A program made the position numbers and the translations under genes. Shown in pieces: positions 1-8,466 of a stretch of 41,994 nt of DNA (position 1 is the first letter of the stretch; each line of letters starts with the position of its first letter). The notes under the pieces are model-generated. The model did not search any database. It was not told the origin of the DNA and saw nothing but the letters and a program-made list of their open reading frames with translations. This DNA comes from Candidatus Hebobacteria bacterium (GTDB taxonomy: Bacteria; Armatimonadota; Hebobacteria; Hebobacterales; Hebobacteraceae), in the NCBI GenBank assembly GCA_029821885.1, contig JALGXV010000002.1, positions 1-41,994 of the forward strand, read 5' to 3'.

Positions 1-100
1 TCCACGCCGCCACCACGCTCGTCACGTGCTCTTCAGCCAGCTGGCTCAGCTGCAACTGCCCCTCCACCTCTGTCGTTGAGCGATCAGCCCACCCCTTCAC
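1..100 (-). CDS. possible 5' part of an unidentified gene running off the left edge
   Basis: One reverse-strand frame stays open to the window edge. Its third codon positions are strongly G/C-rich over the last 90 bases, the bias seen in the clear genes here. It reads as a hydrophilic, helix-prone peptide including EVEGQLQLSQLAEEHV. A GTG at 100 is the nearest possible start, but no good ribosome binding site precedes it and the open frame continues further upstream. I do not recognise a family. If real, the gene is divergent from the oxidoreductase operon and could be its regulator, but that is only inference from position. It could also be chance. Confidence 0.25.
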   Translation of the reverse strand, partial: MKGWADRSTTEVEGQLQLSQLAEEHVTSVVAAW

Positions 101-162
101 CGGCCGGCGCCCCGCGTCCTCTGGCCGAGTCCGGACGGGGAGACCCAACGAGTGATCGCAGG

Positions 163-191
163 TTGCGGCATCCCTTTGCTTCTTGTATGCT
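163..191 (+). promoter_or_regulatory. candidate sigma70-type promoter for the glycyl-radical-enzyme operon
   Basis: TTGCGG at 163-168 and TATGCT at 186-191 are separated by 17 bases. This is a plausible -35/-10 pair about 40 bases upstream of the ATG at 234. It is the only recognisable promoter-like pair before the five same-strand genes up to 6454. The consensus match is moderate. Confidence 0.4.
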
Positions 192-233
192 GGCTGCCGG
201 CCGCGGGGCAGCCGCGCAAGGACCTATGTGACG

Positions 234-1381
234 ATGAAGACCTATCGCGAACCAGCCCGAGACATACCGATTGGGCGCGAGGCGGACGTACTCGTAGCCG
301 GCGGGGGGCCCGCCGGGCCAACCAGGTCGAGCCCGACTCCACGCAGACCGTCCGCGGAATCGCCGAGGAGATCATCCTTCGCCTAGAGGAATTGGACGGC
401 CTGGGCCGGAGCCCGTACGACCAGAAGGAGTACCCCACCGAGGCGGGCGCGCTCGCGTACAGCTACGCGATCGACACAGAGAAGTTCAAGTACGTCGTCC
501 TCAAGCTGTGCGTCGAGGCCGGCGTCGATCTCCTTTTCCACACGTATGTCTGTGACAGTATCGCCGAGCAGGGCGCGCTGCGGGGCATCGTCGTCGAGAA
601 CAAGTCTGGTCGCCAAGCTGTGCTGGCTCAGGCAACGATCGACGCAACCGGTGACGCCGATGTGGCGGCACGCGCGGGAGCCAGCTTCTGGCAGGCGCGC
701 GGGAACGAAGCTCCGCGTCTGACTGATGGGATCATGTACCGCATTCAGTTCGGCCAGAGCCGCCCAAGCGGCGTGTTCGCCTGCGACTTCGGCAGGAATG
801 CCGTCGTCTGGGGGCCGGGACTTCCTGCCATAGACGCAACGAATGCCGACGAGCTCTCACGCGCGGAGACGGAGGCCCGCCTCCGCATCTACGACGACTT
901 CGCGGGGAAGCAGCGCGAGCACCCCGAGCTGACCGACGCAAGAGTCATCGAGACCCCTCCGCTGCTCGGCATACGCCAGACGCGGTTCGTCGAAGGGGAG
1001 TACAAGCTGACAGCCCAGGACGCCATCAGCGGCCGCAGATTCGAGGACGTGGTCGCCATAAGCTCCTGCCCGATCATCAGCTACTACGGCTACAGGCGGT
1101 ATCTGGACCACGAAGGCTACGATATCCCGTACCGCTGCCTCGTGCCGAAGGGCATCGACGACCTTCTCATTGCCGGTCGCTGCATATCCAGCGAGCAGCA
1201 GCCATATGAGTCGCATCGCGCCATGGCGCCGATCATGGCCATCGGCCAGGCGGCCGGCGCGGCGGCCGCGCTATCCGTCGAGAGCGGAGCACATCCGCGC
1301 GGCATTGACGTGAAGCGCCTTCAGCAGCTGCTGCGATCCCAGGGGGCGGAGCTCCGCCTCGGCACGGGAGACGAGGGATGA
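234..1381 (+). pseudogene. FAD-dependent oxidoreductase (FAD_oxidored family), N-terminal region disrupted by frameshift and deletion
   Basis: The ATG at 234 begins a frame encoding DVLVAGGGPAG, the dinucleotide-binding motif (nt 300-317) expected at the start of a FAD-dependent oxidoreductase of the pfam12831 type. That frame then degenerates and stops at 386. The rest of the protein continues in another frame from about nt 350 (VRGIAEEI) to 1381. It includes the family-typical segments GVDLLFHTYV, IDATGDADVAARAGA, ETPPLLGIRQTR and the C-terminal SHRAMAPIMAIGQAAG. In family members about 40-50 residues separate the GGGPAG and GIxEEI segments; here only about a dozen codons do. So the second half of the Rossmann ADP-binding unit is missing and the frame is shifted. 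An uninterrupted frame from 152 covers the downstream part but lacks the FAD motif. The 3' end overlaps the next gene by ATGA. Either the gene decayed recently or the assembly has a local error; the intact remainder and operon position favour a very recent event or an error. Confidence 0.75.
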
Positions 1382-2010
1382 TCACGCGCTGGGATGTGAT
1401 TACCATCGGGAACCTGTCGCGCAATCGCTACTGGGGAGAGACGGACGGGCGAGCCCTGCGGGACGCGTGGTGCACCTGCACGGTGATTCGCGGGGACGAC
1501 TTCTGTCTTCTCGTGGATCCGTCTCTGAAGGACCCGGAGGCGATGGCACGGGAACTCGGCCGGCGCACCGGGCTTACGCCAGAAGCAGTCGACGCAGTGT
1601 TCGTGACACATCACCACCCAGATCACCACTGGGGCATTGAGCCGTTCACGAAGGCCGAGTGGTGGGCGGTGGGCGAGGTCGCCGACTTGATCAACGAGGA
1701 CTTGCCGTACGTGCGCCCACTCGACGCAACTGAAGGCCATCTGTTTGAGGGCGCCGACGCGATCCACACGCCGGGACACACGATGGAGCATCACAGTCTG
1801 CTGTTTGAATGCGATGGCCAGAAGGTGGTGATCGCGGGCGATGCGGTGATGACGCGCGACTTCTTCGCTCACCGGAAGGGCTACTTCAACTCAGTGGACT
1901 TCGACCTGGCCGCGCAGACGATTGAGCGGATCGCAACCATTGCCCATGTGGTGGTCCCGGGACATGACAACTACTTCAGCGTCAAGCTGACGCCTTTCGC
2001 TGAGGCATAA
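1378..2010 (+). CDS. MBL-fold metallo-hydrolase
   Basis: This 210-residue protein is a metallo-beta-lactamase-fold hydrolase. The metal-binding signature HHHPDH is at residues 78-83, with further ligands at His134 (HTPGHT), Asp155 (IAGDAVM) and His196 (VPGHDNY), in the order expected for a binuclear site. The length matches small glyoxalase II/lactonase-like members and there is no signal peptide, so it is probably cytoplasmic. The ATG overlaps the stop of the preceding oxidoreductase (ATGA), indicating translational coupling. The aminotransferase starts 26 bases after its stop. The fold is certain but the substrate is not: lactone, thioester or phosphoester hydrolysis are all possible. In this operon it may process a product of the oxidoreductase or the glycyl-radical enzyme, which is inference. 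Confidence 0.88.
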   Translation: MITRWDVITIGNLSRNRYWGETDGRALRDAWCTCTVIRGDDFCLLVDPSLKDPEAMARELGRRTGLTPEAVDAVFVTHHHPDHHWGIEPFTKAEWWAVGEVADLINEDLPYVRPLDATEGHLFEGADAIHTPGHTMEHHSLLFECDGQKVVIAGDAVMTRDFFAHRKGYFNSVDFDLAAQTIERIATIAHVVVPGHDNYFSVKLTPFAEA

Positions 2011-2036
2011 GCAACGACACGCAAGAGGAGTCTCTG

Positions 2037-3206
2037 ATGAGAGCAGGCGAGATCACCCCGAGAATGCTGATGGGGCCTGGACCTTCTGACGTGCACCCGC
2101 GAGTCCTCGCGGCGATGTCGCAGCCGACTATCGGCCATCTGGATCCGCAGTTCCTGGCGGTGATCAACGACATCCGAGACATGCTGCAGCAGGTGTTCCA
2201 GACCAAGAACGAGCTGACGCTGGCCGTCAGCGGCACCGGCTCGGCCGGGATGGAAACCTGTGTCGTCAACCTGATCGAGCCCGGAGACAAGATGCTCGTC
2301 TGCATCAACGGCGTGTTCGGCCAGCGGATGAGAGATGTGGCTGAGCGCGCCGGCGCCGAGGTCACTGCGGTTGAGCGGCCCTGGGGTGAGGTCTTCACGG
2401 CCGACGAGATCTCCTCGGCGATCCGCGACAGCGGGCCGTTCAAGGTGGTAGGAATCGTGCAGGCAGAGACGAGCACCGGCGCGGCGCAGCCGATTGCGCC
2501 GATCAGCGAGGCGGTCCATCAGAGCGGTGCTCTCCTTCTGGTCGATACCGTCACCAGCCTCGCCGGCATGGAGGTCGACGTCGACGGCTGGCAGATCGAC
2601 GCTTGCTACAGCGGCACGCAGAAGTGCCTCTCATGTCCGCCGGGCCTTGCGCCGGTCACCTTTAGCCCGGCGGCTGTCAAGGCGATTGATGCCCGGAAGG
2701 CCAAAGTGCAGAGCTGGTATCTCGATATGACGATGGTGCGCGCCTACTGGGGCTCGGAGCGCCTCTACCACCACACGGCCCCCATCAACATGAACTACGC
2801 CCTTCACGAGGCGCTGCGCATCGTGCTGGAGGAAGGGCTGGAGGCGCGGTGGCAGCGCCACGCTCTCCACCATCGCGCGCTCAAGGCGGGCCTGGAGGCC
2901 ATCGGCATCCGCTATCTCGCCGACCCTGACCATCAACTGCCCATGCTGAACGCCGTCTCAGCGCCCGAAGGCGTGGACGAGGCCGAGGCGAGAAAGCGTC
3001 TGCTCAATGACTTCGGGATCGAGATTGGGGCTGGCCTTGGCCAATTCAAGGGGAAGGCATGGCGCATCGGGCTGATGGGCGAGAGCGCCGCCGAGCGACA
3101 CGTGACGAGCGTCCTCAAAGCGCTGGAAACCGTTCTGGTGGAAAAGGGTATCTTGGAGGAGACAGGCAAGGCTGTCGCTGCAGCCAAGGAAGTCTATGAG
3201 AGCTGA
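2037..3206 (+). CDS. class V pyridoxal-phosphate aminotransferase (alanine/serine-glyoxylate type)
   Basis: This 389-residue protein belongs to the class V (DegT-unrelated) PLP aminotransferases of the serine/alanine-glyoxylate group. The family opening [15 protein letters not shown] is at residues 10-24. SGTGSAGME (65-73) should contact the cofactor phosphate. Asp170 in LLLVDTVTS pairs with the pyridine nitrogen, and Lys196 in YSGTQKCL is the expected Schiff-base lysine. [18 protein letters not shown] near the C-terminus is also typical. AGGAG-like bases lie upstream of the ATG. It lies between the MBL hydrolase and the glycyl-radical enzyme in one operon, so it probably converts an amine to, or from, the carbonyl compound handled by that pathway. 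Possible donors include alanine, serine, taurine or aminoethylphosphonate; the sequence does not decide between them. Confidence 0.9.
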   Translation: MRAGEITPRMLMGPGPSDVHPRVLAAMSQPTIGHLDPQFLAVINDIRDMLQQVFQTKNELTLAVSGTGSAGMETCVVNLIEPGDKMLVCINGVFGQRMRDVAERAGAEVTAVERPWGEVFTADEISSAIRDSGPFKVVGIVQAETSTGAAQPIAPISEAVHQSGALLLVDTVTSLAGMEVDVDGWQIDACYSGTQKCLSCPPGLAPVTFSPAAVKAIDARKAKVQSWYLDMTMVRAYWGSERLYHHTAPINMNYALHEALRIVLEEGLEARWQRHALHHRALKAGLEAIGIRYLADPDHQLPMLNAVSAPEGVDEAEARKRLLNDFGIEIGAGLGQFKGKAWRIGLMGESAAERHVTSVLKALETVLVEKGILEETGKAVAAAKEVYES

Positions 3207-3245
3207 CCTCGAATGCACCGGTCCGTGCTCGAGCGGGGAACCGAA

Positions 3246-5540
3246 ATGACCGTTGCTGCGGACACACTTCAGAGAGCTGACACAGACAGGGTGACGGACC
3301 TGCGACGCCGCGTGCGGGATGCGATGGGGGTGCCGCCGGCAGCCTGGAAGTGTCCGCCTCGAATCGACGACAGGCGGATGTCTGAGCCGCTCCCGGTCCG
3401 CAAGGCGCGCGCCATCGAACTGAAGCTCGCTCACATGCCGACTGACCTGTGGCGCGGGCAGCTCTTCGCGGGCTCGATGACCCTCGAGCAGCCACGAACC
3501 CACGCTGAGTGGGGCTTCCCCGACTATACGACAGCTGAGGAGAAGGACGCAGCAGCCGAGCGCGGGCTGAGTACGCACTCGGTATTCGGGCACGTTGTGC
3601 CGGACTACCCCAGACTCCTTACCAAGGGCCTTCGCGGAATTCGGGCGGAGGCGGAGGGGGAGCTTCCCTCTTCTGAAGACCTTGAGGAGAGGGCATTCCT
3701 CGACTCGGTGATCGTCGCCCTCGATGCAGTCATCGCCTATGCCGCTCGCCTGGCCGGCCAATGCGAGGCAGATGCCGCGGGCGAACCTGATGCGGGGCGA
3801 GCCACCGAGCTACGGCAGATGGCCGAGAACCTGCGGCAAGCGCCCGCCGGTCCGGCCCGGTCCTTCTGGCAGGCGCTCCAATCCGTGTGGCTGCTTCACA
3901 TGGTGTTCCACTCGACCATGAACGGCAATGCAATGGGCCGGCTCGATCAATATGTCTGGCCCCATCTCGAGGCCGACCTCGAGTCAGGCGCGCTCGACAT
4001 GGACGGTGCAGCCGAGCTAGTCGATTGCTTCTGCCTGAAGTTCAATGAGCGCGCCCAGACGCTCGACGAGCAGAGGCCCGACGAGCGTGAGCCCGAGCCG
4101 CTCGATCCAACAACCCGCACGAGGCACTACACGTCTTCCCAGATCGGCACCAATCGGGACAGCGTCGACGCCGCGAATCACTGGCTCCAGAACATCGTCG
4201 TCGGCGGGCTGACTCCCGGGGGGCAAGACGGAACGAATCCACTGACCTACGTGCTGCTGGACAGCTACCGCCGCAACCAGATGACCAACCCGCTCCTGAC
4301 TGTCCGCCTGCATAGGGGCTCACCGGAGGAGCTGGTTCGCTTCGCCGCCGAGGTGCTGAAGCAGGGCGGCGGGATGCCGGCGCTCTTCAACGACCAGGCC
4401 CTCGTCCCGGCATTGGCGGGCATCGGCATACCGATGGAGGACGCACGCGATTACACGAACGACGGATGCTGGGAGGTCATCATCCCCGGGCGAACCGACT
4501 TCTGCTTCCAGCGCCTGAGCATGATGCTCTGTTTGGAGTGGGCGCTCAACCGCGGCCGCTCACGACTGGACGGTTCACAGCAGGGAATCGACACCGGCGA
4601 CCCGCGTGGGTTCTCCTCCTACGAGCAGCTCTGGGATGCTTTCGTGAGCCAGATGGACGCGATGGCTGAGCGGGTCGTGCGGAAGGTCGTGAACTCCGTG
4701 AACGACCGAAGCACCATTGCCCCGGTCCCTCTGCTGAGTGCTCTCATAGAGGGGTGCATTCCGGCTCGCCGAGACATGACTGCCGGGGGCGCGAAGCATC
4801 GCACCTTCGGCATGCTCGCCGAGAGCGCTGCCCACGCAATCGACTCACTGACGGCAATCAAGACTGTCGTGTTCGAGCAGAAGCAGGCGACCATGGTGGA
4901 CCTGTGTGAGGCACTCGACGGCAACTTCGAGGGGCACGCTTCGCTCCGACGCCGACTGCTGGAAGCACCGAAGTACGGCAATGACGATGAACGCGCAGAC
5001 GCCGTCGGACGGGCGACGATGGAGGCCTTCGCCGCCTCCGTCGCCAAGCACGCGGCCGCTCACGACACCCGGGTCAAGTTCCCGTGCGGCGTCGCCACCT
5101 TCTCCTGGTACATCGGCGTAGGCGAGGGCCTGGGCGCGTCGGCGGACGGTAGGCTGTCGGGCGAGCCGGTGTCCTCGAACTTCTCGCCCGCGCTGGGGCG
5201 GGACATGCACGGGATCCCGGGAGCGATACTCTCCTACTCAAAGATGCTGCATGGCCGGCTCCCGGCCGGCGGCCCCCTCGATCTGCGTATCGGGAGAAGA
5301 CTGGTGGAGGGCCCGGAAGGCACGGCTCGCATGGCGGCCCTCATACGCAGTTTCGTGGATACCGGCGGCTCGATGATGACCTTGACGGTGGCGGACACGG
5401 AGGAGCTGCGCGCCGCCCAGCGCGAGCCGGACAAGTACCGCTCCCTGCGTGTGCGAATGGGCGGCTGGTGCGCCTATTTCACGATGCTCAGCCGGGAGCA
5501 GCAGGATCACCACATCCGGCGCCAGGACGGACGTTCGTGA
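3246..5540 (+). CDS. glycyl-radical enzyme, pyruvate formate-lyase superfamily, substrate unknown
   Basis: This 764-residue protein has the full length and both signatures of a glycyl-radical enzyme. N-terminal family segments include MGRLDQYVWPHLEADL. The thiyl-radical cysteine is Cys408 in YTNDGCWEVIIPG. The C-X-E spacing with a glutamate general base resembles dehydratases and C-S/C-N lyases rather than pyruvate formate-lyase, which has CC. Trp between Cys and Glu replaces the usual Val. The radical glycine is Gly740 in RVRMGGWCAYF, where Cys replaces the usual Ser after Trp. The second-half segment GEGLGASADGRLSGEPVSSN is also typical. The ATG at 3246 is preferred because GGGGA precedes it at good distance; an ATG at 3213 would add 11 residues. 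The activase overlaps its stop (GTGA), so this is a self-contained pair. The enzyme is oxygen-sensitive by family. The reaction cannot be assigned: a dehydratase or lyase acting on a product of the adjacent aminotransferase or oxidoreductase is the best inference. Confidence 0.9.
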   Translation: MTVAADTLQRADTDRVTDLRRRVRDAMGVPPAAWKCPPRIDDRRMSEPLPVRKARAIELKLAHMPTDLWRGQLFAGSMTLEQPRTHAEWGFPDYTTAEEKDAAAERGLSTHSVFGHVVPDYPRLLTKGLRGIRAEAEGELPSSEDLEERAFLDSVIVALDAVIAYAARLAGQCEADAAGEPDAGRATELRQMAENLRQAPAGPARSFWQALQSVWLLHMVFHSTMNGNAMGRLDQYVWPHLEADLESGALDMDGAAELVDCFCLKFNERAQTLDEQRPDEREPEPLDPTTRTRHYTSSQIGTNRDSVDAANHWLQNIVVGGLTPGGQDGTNPLTYVLLDSYRRNQMTNPLLTVRLHRGSPEELVRFAAEVLKQGGGMPALFNDQALVPALAGIGIPMEDARDYTNDGCWEVIIPGRTDFCFQRLSMMLCLEWALNRGRSRLDGSQQGIDTGDPRGFSSYEQLWDAFVSQMDAMAERVVRKVVNSVNDRSTIAPVPLLSALIEGCIPARRDMTAGGAKHRTFGMLAESAAHAIDSLTAIKTVVFEQKQATMVDLCEALDGNFEGHASLRRRLLEAPKYGNDDERADAVGRATMEAFAASVAKHAAAHDTRVKFPCGVATFSWYIGVGEGLGASADGRLSGEPVSSNFSPALGRDMHGIPGAILSYSKMLHGRLPAGGPLDLRIGRRLVEGPEGTARMAALIRSFVDTGGSMMTLTVADTEELRAAQREPDKYRSLRVRMGGWCAYFTMLSREQQDHHIRRQDGRS

Positions 5541-6454
5541 AGCAGGAGTCTGACTCGCCCGGGGAGGTCCGGGGCTTCATCTTCGACCTGGACACTTTCG
5601 CCATCCACGACGGCCCAGGCATCCGAATGGCCGTCTACCTCAAGGGATGCCAACTCGCCTGCCAGTGGTGTCACAGCCCTGAATCGCGTCACCCCGTACC
5701 CGAGCTGGCGCTCGTCCGCGACCGCTGCGTGCTGTGCGGCGCCTGCGTGCAGGCGTGTCCCCGGGGAGTGCACGCGGTCAGCGAGTCAGGACACACGATC
5801 GATCGGGAGCGTTGCGAGGCCTGTGGTCGGTGTGTCGAGCAGTGCCTCAGTGGGGCCCTTGTCGTGCGGGGATACTGCGTGTCGGCGGGAGAGATCGTCG
5901 AGCGGGCAAGCAGACTACGACCGTTCTTCGAGCATTCCGGCGGGGGAATCACCCTCACGGGGGGAGAGGTGACGTGCCAGGTCGAGTTCGCCGAAGCCGT
6001 GTTGGCGGGGTGCCGCAGCCGCGGCATCCATACCGCGATCGAGACAAACGGCGCGTGTGCGTGGGGAAGACTCGAGAAGCTCCTCCCCCACTCCGATCTG
6101 GTGCTCTACGACATCAAACTCATCGACGAGGCGGAGCACGAGCGGCGGACGGGAGCATCGAACCGTCTGATTCTGGACAATGCCGCGAGGCTCTCGGGCC
6201 GCGCTGTCCAGATGCGGGTCCCGCTGATTCCCGGCATCACGGACAGGGACGAGAACCTGCGCGCGATCTTCGCATTCATGAATCGAGTCGGCCTGAAGTC
6301 AATCGCGTTCCTCCGCTACAACGCGGCCGCTGCGGCCAAGTACGAGTGGTTCGACCTGCCCTTCGAGATCGAGGGGGAGCCGCAGGGCCAAGAACGCCTT
6401 CAGGCCATCCTGGCGATGGCGAGGGAGGCCGGTCTCGAGGCCTGCATCTCCTGA
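5537..6454 (+). CDS. glycyl-radical enzyme activating enzyme (radical SAM)
   Basis: This 305-residue radical SAM activase generates the glycyl radical on the preceding enzyme. The radical SAM cluster is bound by Cys38, Cys42 and Cys45 (GCQLACQWCHSPES, CX3CX2C). An inserted ferredoxin-like segment follows, with two CX2CX2CX3C sets at Cys64/67/70/74 and Cys93/96/99/103, as in the activases of dehydratase- and lyase-type glycyl-radical enzymes (CutD-, HpdA-like) and unlike short PflA. GGGITLTGGEVTCQ and YDIKLID are the usual SAM-contact segments. The start is the GTG at 5537, overlapping the upstream stop as GTGA; this gives the canonical N-terminus FIFDLDTFAIHDGPGIR. It is the last gene of the operon. 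The activity is confident from family; the partner is inferred from the overlap. Confidence 0.93.
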   Translation: MKQESDSPGEVRGFIFDLDTFAIHDGPGIRMAVYLKGCQLACQWCHSPESRHPVPELALVRDRCVLCGACVQACPRGVHAVSESGHTIDRERCEACGRCVEQCLSGALVVRGYCVSAGEIVERASRLRPFFEHSGGGITLTGGEVTCQVEFAEAVLAGCRSRGIHTAIETNGACAWGRLEKLLPHSDLVLYDIKLIDEAEHERRTGASNRLILDNAARLSGRAVQMRVPLIPGITDRDENLRAIFAFMNRVGLKSIAFLRYNAAAAAKYEWFDLPFEIEGEPQGQERLQAILAMAREAGLEACIS

Positions 6455-6465
6455 AGGCCGCACGG

Positions 6466-6481
6466 TGCGCCGCGGGGCGCA
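6466..6481. terminator. short GC hairpin between convergent genes
   Basis: TGCGCC-GCGG-GGCGCA forms a perfect 6-bp stem with a 4-base loop, 12 bases after the activase stop and just before the convergent hemerythrin gene's 3' end. It has no T-run on either strand, so termination function is uncertain. Confidence 0.3.
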
Positions 6482-6483
6482 GC

Positions 6484-7083
6484 CTAGGAGTCCGAATCGC
6501 CTCCGAGCTGACCCAGGCCCTCCTCCCCTTCCGCGCCGAGATCCCGGTCGGACCCGATCTGATGCAGGCGGCTTCGGACGTCGTCAACCTGCTCCTGCGT
6601 CAGGCTCTTCTCCAGCATGGGAAAGATAAGACTGTCCTCTTTTGCGGCATGCCGCTGCAGGAGCCCGGCCGTGAGGTTGGACAGCGCGAGCAGCTTCCTG
6701 GCCGAGCCCTCGTCTGCCCCGCCCGCATCCTCGATCTCACTCGTGAGCTGGACCATCTCTTCCGCCCTGCTGGCCAGAGCGGCATGGGCGCTCATGTCAT
6801 CTTCGGCCTCTTCGGCGAAGAAGCTGCCGAAGACGTCGGCCCCTTTCGCTCCCTCCGAGACCATGCGCCGCGCCTCCGGGAAGAGGCCTTCCTCCTCTCG
6901 CCGGAAGTGCACGCGCAGGCGCCGGCGGAACATCTCGAGCTCATCCCGCACGACACCGGCCCCGCCCAGCGACGACGTCTCGGCGCCGGCGAGACCTCGC
7001 ACGCTCGAGTGCAGGTCCTGCATCTCCCGGAGCAAGGCCGCATGCTCTTCCCTCAGATCCTCAAACGGCGATTTCACCGACAT
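6484..7083 (-). CDS. hemerythrin-like HHE-domain protein
   Basis: This 199-residue, mostly helical, acidic protein carries the histidine/glutamate pattern of hemerythrin HHE cation-binding domains. His14 is in LREEHAALL, a central HFRREEEGLFPE has the H-x3-E type pair, and SAHAAL and LQRHAAKEDSLIFPML supply further ligands. Family members bind a di-iron centre and act in oxygen, nitric oxide or iron handling in the cytoplasm. The start at 7083 is set by CGGAGGAACAGC, which places GGAGG at ideal distance; a longer open frame upstream has no such site. It is divergent from the UDP-GlcNAc epimerase and convergent with the glycyl-radical operon. Oxygen or iron buffering for the oxygen-sensitive radical enzymes next door is possible but only inferred. 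The last 30 residues are low-complexity acidic/Gly. Confidence 0.85.
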   Translation of the reverse strand: MSVKSPFEDLREEHAALLREMQDLHSSVRGLAGAETSSLGGAGVVRDELEMFRRRLRVHFRREEEGLFPEARRMVSEGAKGADVFGSFFAEEAEDDMSAHAALASRAEEMVQLTSEIEDAGGADEGSARKLLALSNLTAGLLQRHAAKEDSLIFPMLEKSLTQEQVDDVRSRLHQIGSDRDLGAEGEEGLGQLGGDSDS

Positions 7084-7278
7084 GCTGTTCCTCCGTGTGC
7101 GAAAGCCTTCCAGCCCAGTCTTGTGCTTACCTGTCCTGCATCCTGCCGGCCTTTGCGGGGGCGCTGTACGGTATCTGCGCGACGAAAGGACTCGCCCCTG
7201 GCCCCGCCTAATTGAGGCTCCTGACACTCCCCAGGATCAGCTGAACGTGCACGTCAGCGGCTGGGAAACGGGCTTGAC

Positions 7279-8451
7279 ATGAGACATCCCATCAAGGCAA
7301 CCATAGTGATAGGCACGCGACCGGAGGTCACGAAGCTGGCCCCGGTCGCGCTGGAGCTGCGCCGCTACCGGAAGCAGTTCCGCGTCTCGTTGGTGGGGAC
7401 GGGCCAGCACCGCGACCTGGTGCCCCAGCACCTGCGGCCGTTCCGCCTGCGTCTTGACGCCGACCTCGGCGTGATGAAGAGACGTCAGTCGCTGGCGGAG
7501 ATCACCGCACGAACGGCTCGTCGAATGGATGCTCTCTTGGCCGAGGACCCTCCAGACGTGGTGCTCGTCGAGGGGGACACGACCGCCGTCCTTGCTGCCG
7601 GGCTGGCGGCCTTCTACCGTAAGATCCCCGTCGCCCATGTCGAGGCAGGCCTCCGTTCCGGGGATATCTACGACCCCTTCCCGGAGGAGATGAATCGCCG
7701 ACTCGTGGGTGGACTTGCAGAGATTCACTTCGCGCCGACGGCGAGCGCGCGGCAGAACTTGCTGTCCGAGAACGTTCCTGCAGACCGGGTATTCGTCACT
7801 GGGAACACGGCCGTCGACGCCTTGCTGATCGCGGCCAAGCGCCGGCCGGAGCGGCCGGCCGTGCCCGCAGCGGCGCTGCGCGGACGGCGCGTGCTTCTGG
7901 TCACAGCCCACAGGCGCGAGAGCTGGGACCGCGGCATCCGAGAGATTTGCCTCGCCTTGCGGGATCTGCTCCAGCGCTTCCCGGACATCGCCATTGTGTA
8001 TCCGGTACATCCCAACCCGATCGTGAGGGATCAGGTTGCGGAGGTCCTCGGCCGTCAAGAGAGGGTGCATCTGATCCCGCCGGCCGGATACGTGGAGTTC
8101 GTCGATCTCATGAAGCGCAGCTATCTGATACTGACGGACTCCGGCGGCGTTCAGGAAGAGGCGCCATCGCTGGGCAAACCGATCCTCGTCATGCGCGAGA
8201 AGACGGAGCGAACCGAGGGAATCGAGGCCGGCTGCTCTCGGTTGGTCGGCCCCGACAGGAAGCGCATTGTGGCGGAGACCTCTCGGATCTTGCGCGACGC
8301 GGCCCTCTACGAGGCGATGGTGGCGTCCAGCAACCCGTATGGAGATGGGAAGGCGGCCTCCCGGATACGACGAGGGCTGGCCTACCACTTCGGGCTCACT
8401 CGGCGTCGGCCCCGCGACTTCGGCGGGCCGGCCGGCGATCAGGTCGGCTAG
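7279..8451 (+). CDS. wecB: UDP-N-acetylglucosamine 2-epimerase (non-hydrolysing)
   Basis: This 390-residue protein converts UDP-GlcNAc to UDP-ManNAc. The nucleotide-binding opening is IGTRPEVTKLAPV (residues 11-23). Asp100 in VEGDTTAVL, Glu122 in HVEAGLRSGD, Glu137 in PFPEEMNRRL and His211 in TAHRRES match catalytic and substrate-contact residues known for E. coli WecB. The C-terminal DSGGVQEEAPSLGKP is the second-domain UDP-binding loop. Several normally fixed positions differ: GTRPEA is GTRPEV, HRREN is HRRES, and TERPE is TERTE. Length is normal. No UDP-ManNAc dehydrogenase (wecC) lies nearby, so the ManNAc product may serve glycan synthesis elsewhere. The ribosome binding site is weak. 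It is convergent with the BrkB gene with a 15-base gap. Confidence 0.9.
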   Translation: MRHPIKATIVIGTRPEVTKLAPVALELRRYRKQFRVSLVGTGQHRDLVPQHLRPFRLRLDADLGVMKRRQSLAEITARTARRMDALLAEDPPDVVLVEGDTTAVLAAGLAAFYRKIPVAHVEAGLRSGDIYDPFPEEMNRRLVGGLAEIHFAPTASARQNLLSENVPADRVFVTGNTAVDALLIAAKRRPERPAVPAAALRGRRVLLVTAHRRESWDRGIREICLALRDLLQRFPDIAIVYPVHPNPIVRDQVAEVLGRQERVHLIPPAGYVEFVDLMKRSYLILTDSGGVQEEAPSLGKPILVMREKTERTEGIEAGCSRLVGPDRKRIVAETSRILRDAALYEAMVASSNPYGDGKAASRIRRGLAYHFGLTRRRPRDFGGPAGDQVG

Positions 8452-8466
8452 CAGGAGCCTTGACCC

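Noticed and set aside
5734-7215. A 493-codon open frame on the plus strand across the activase and hemerythrin genes
   Set aside because: It is out of frame with the activase, antisense to the hemerythrin gene, Arg/Gly/Pro-rich and without family resemblance. It is a by-product of high GC.
7237-8388. A 383-codon reverse-strand frame opposite the UDP-GlcNAc 2-epimerase
   Set aside because: The forward strand encodes an unmistakable full-length epimerase; the reverse frame has no motifs.
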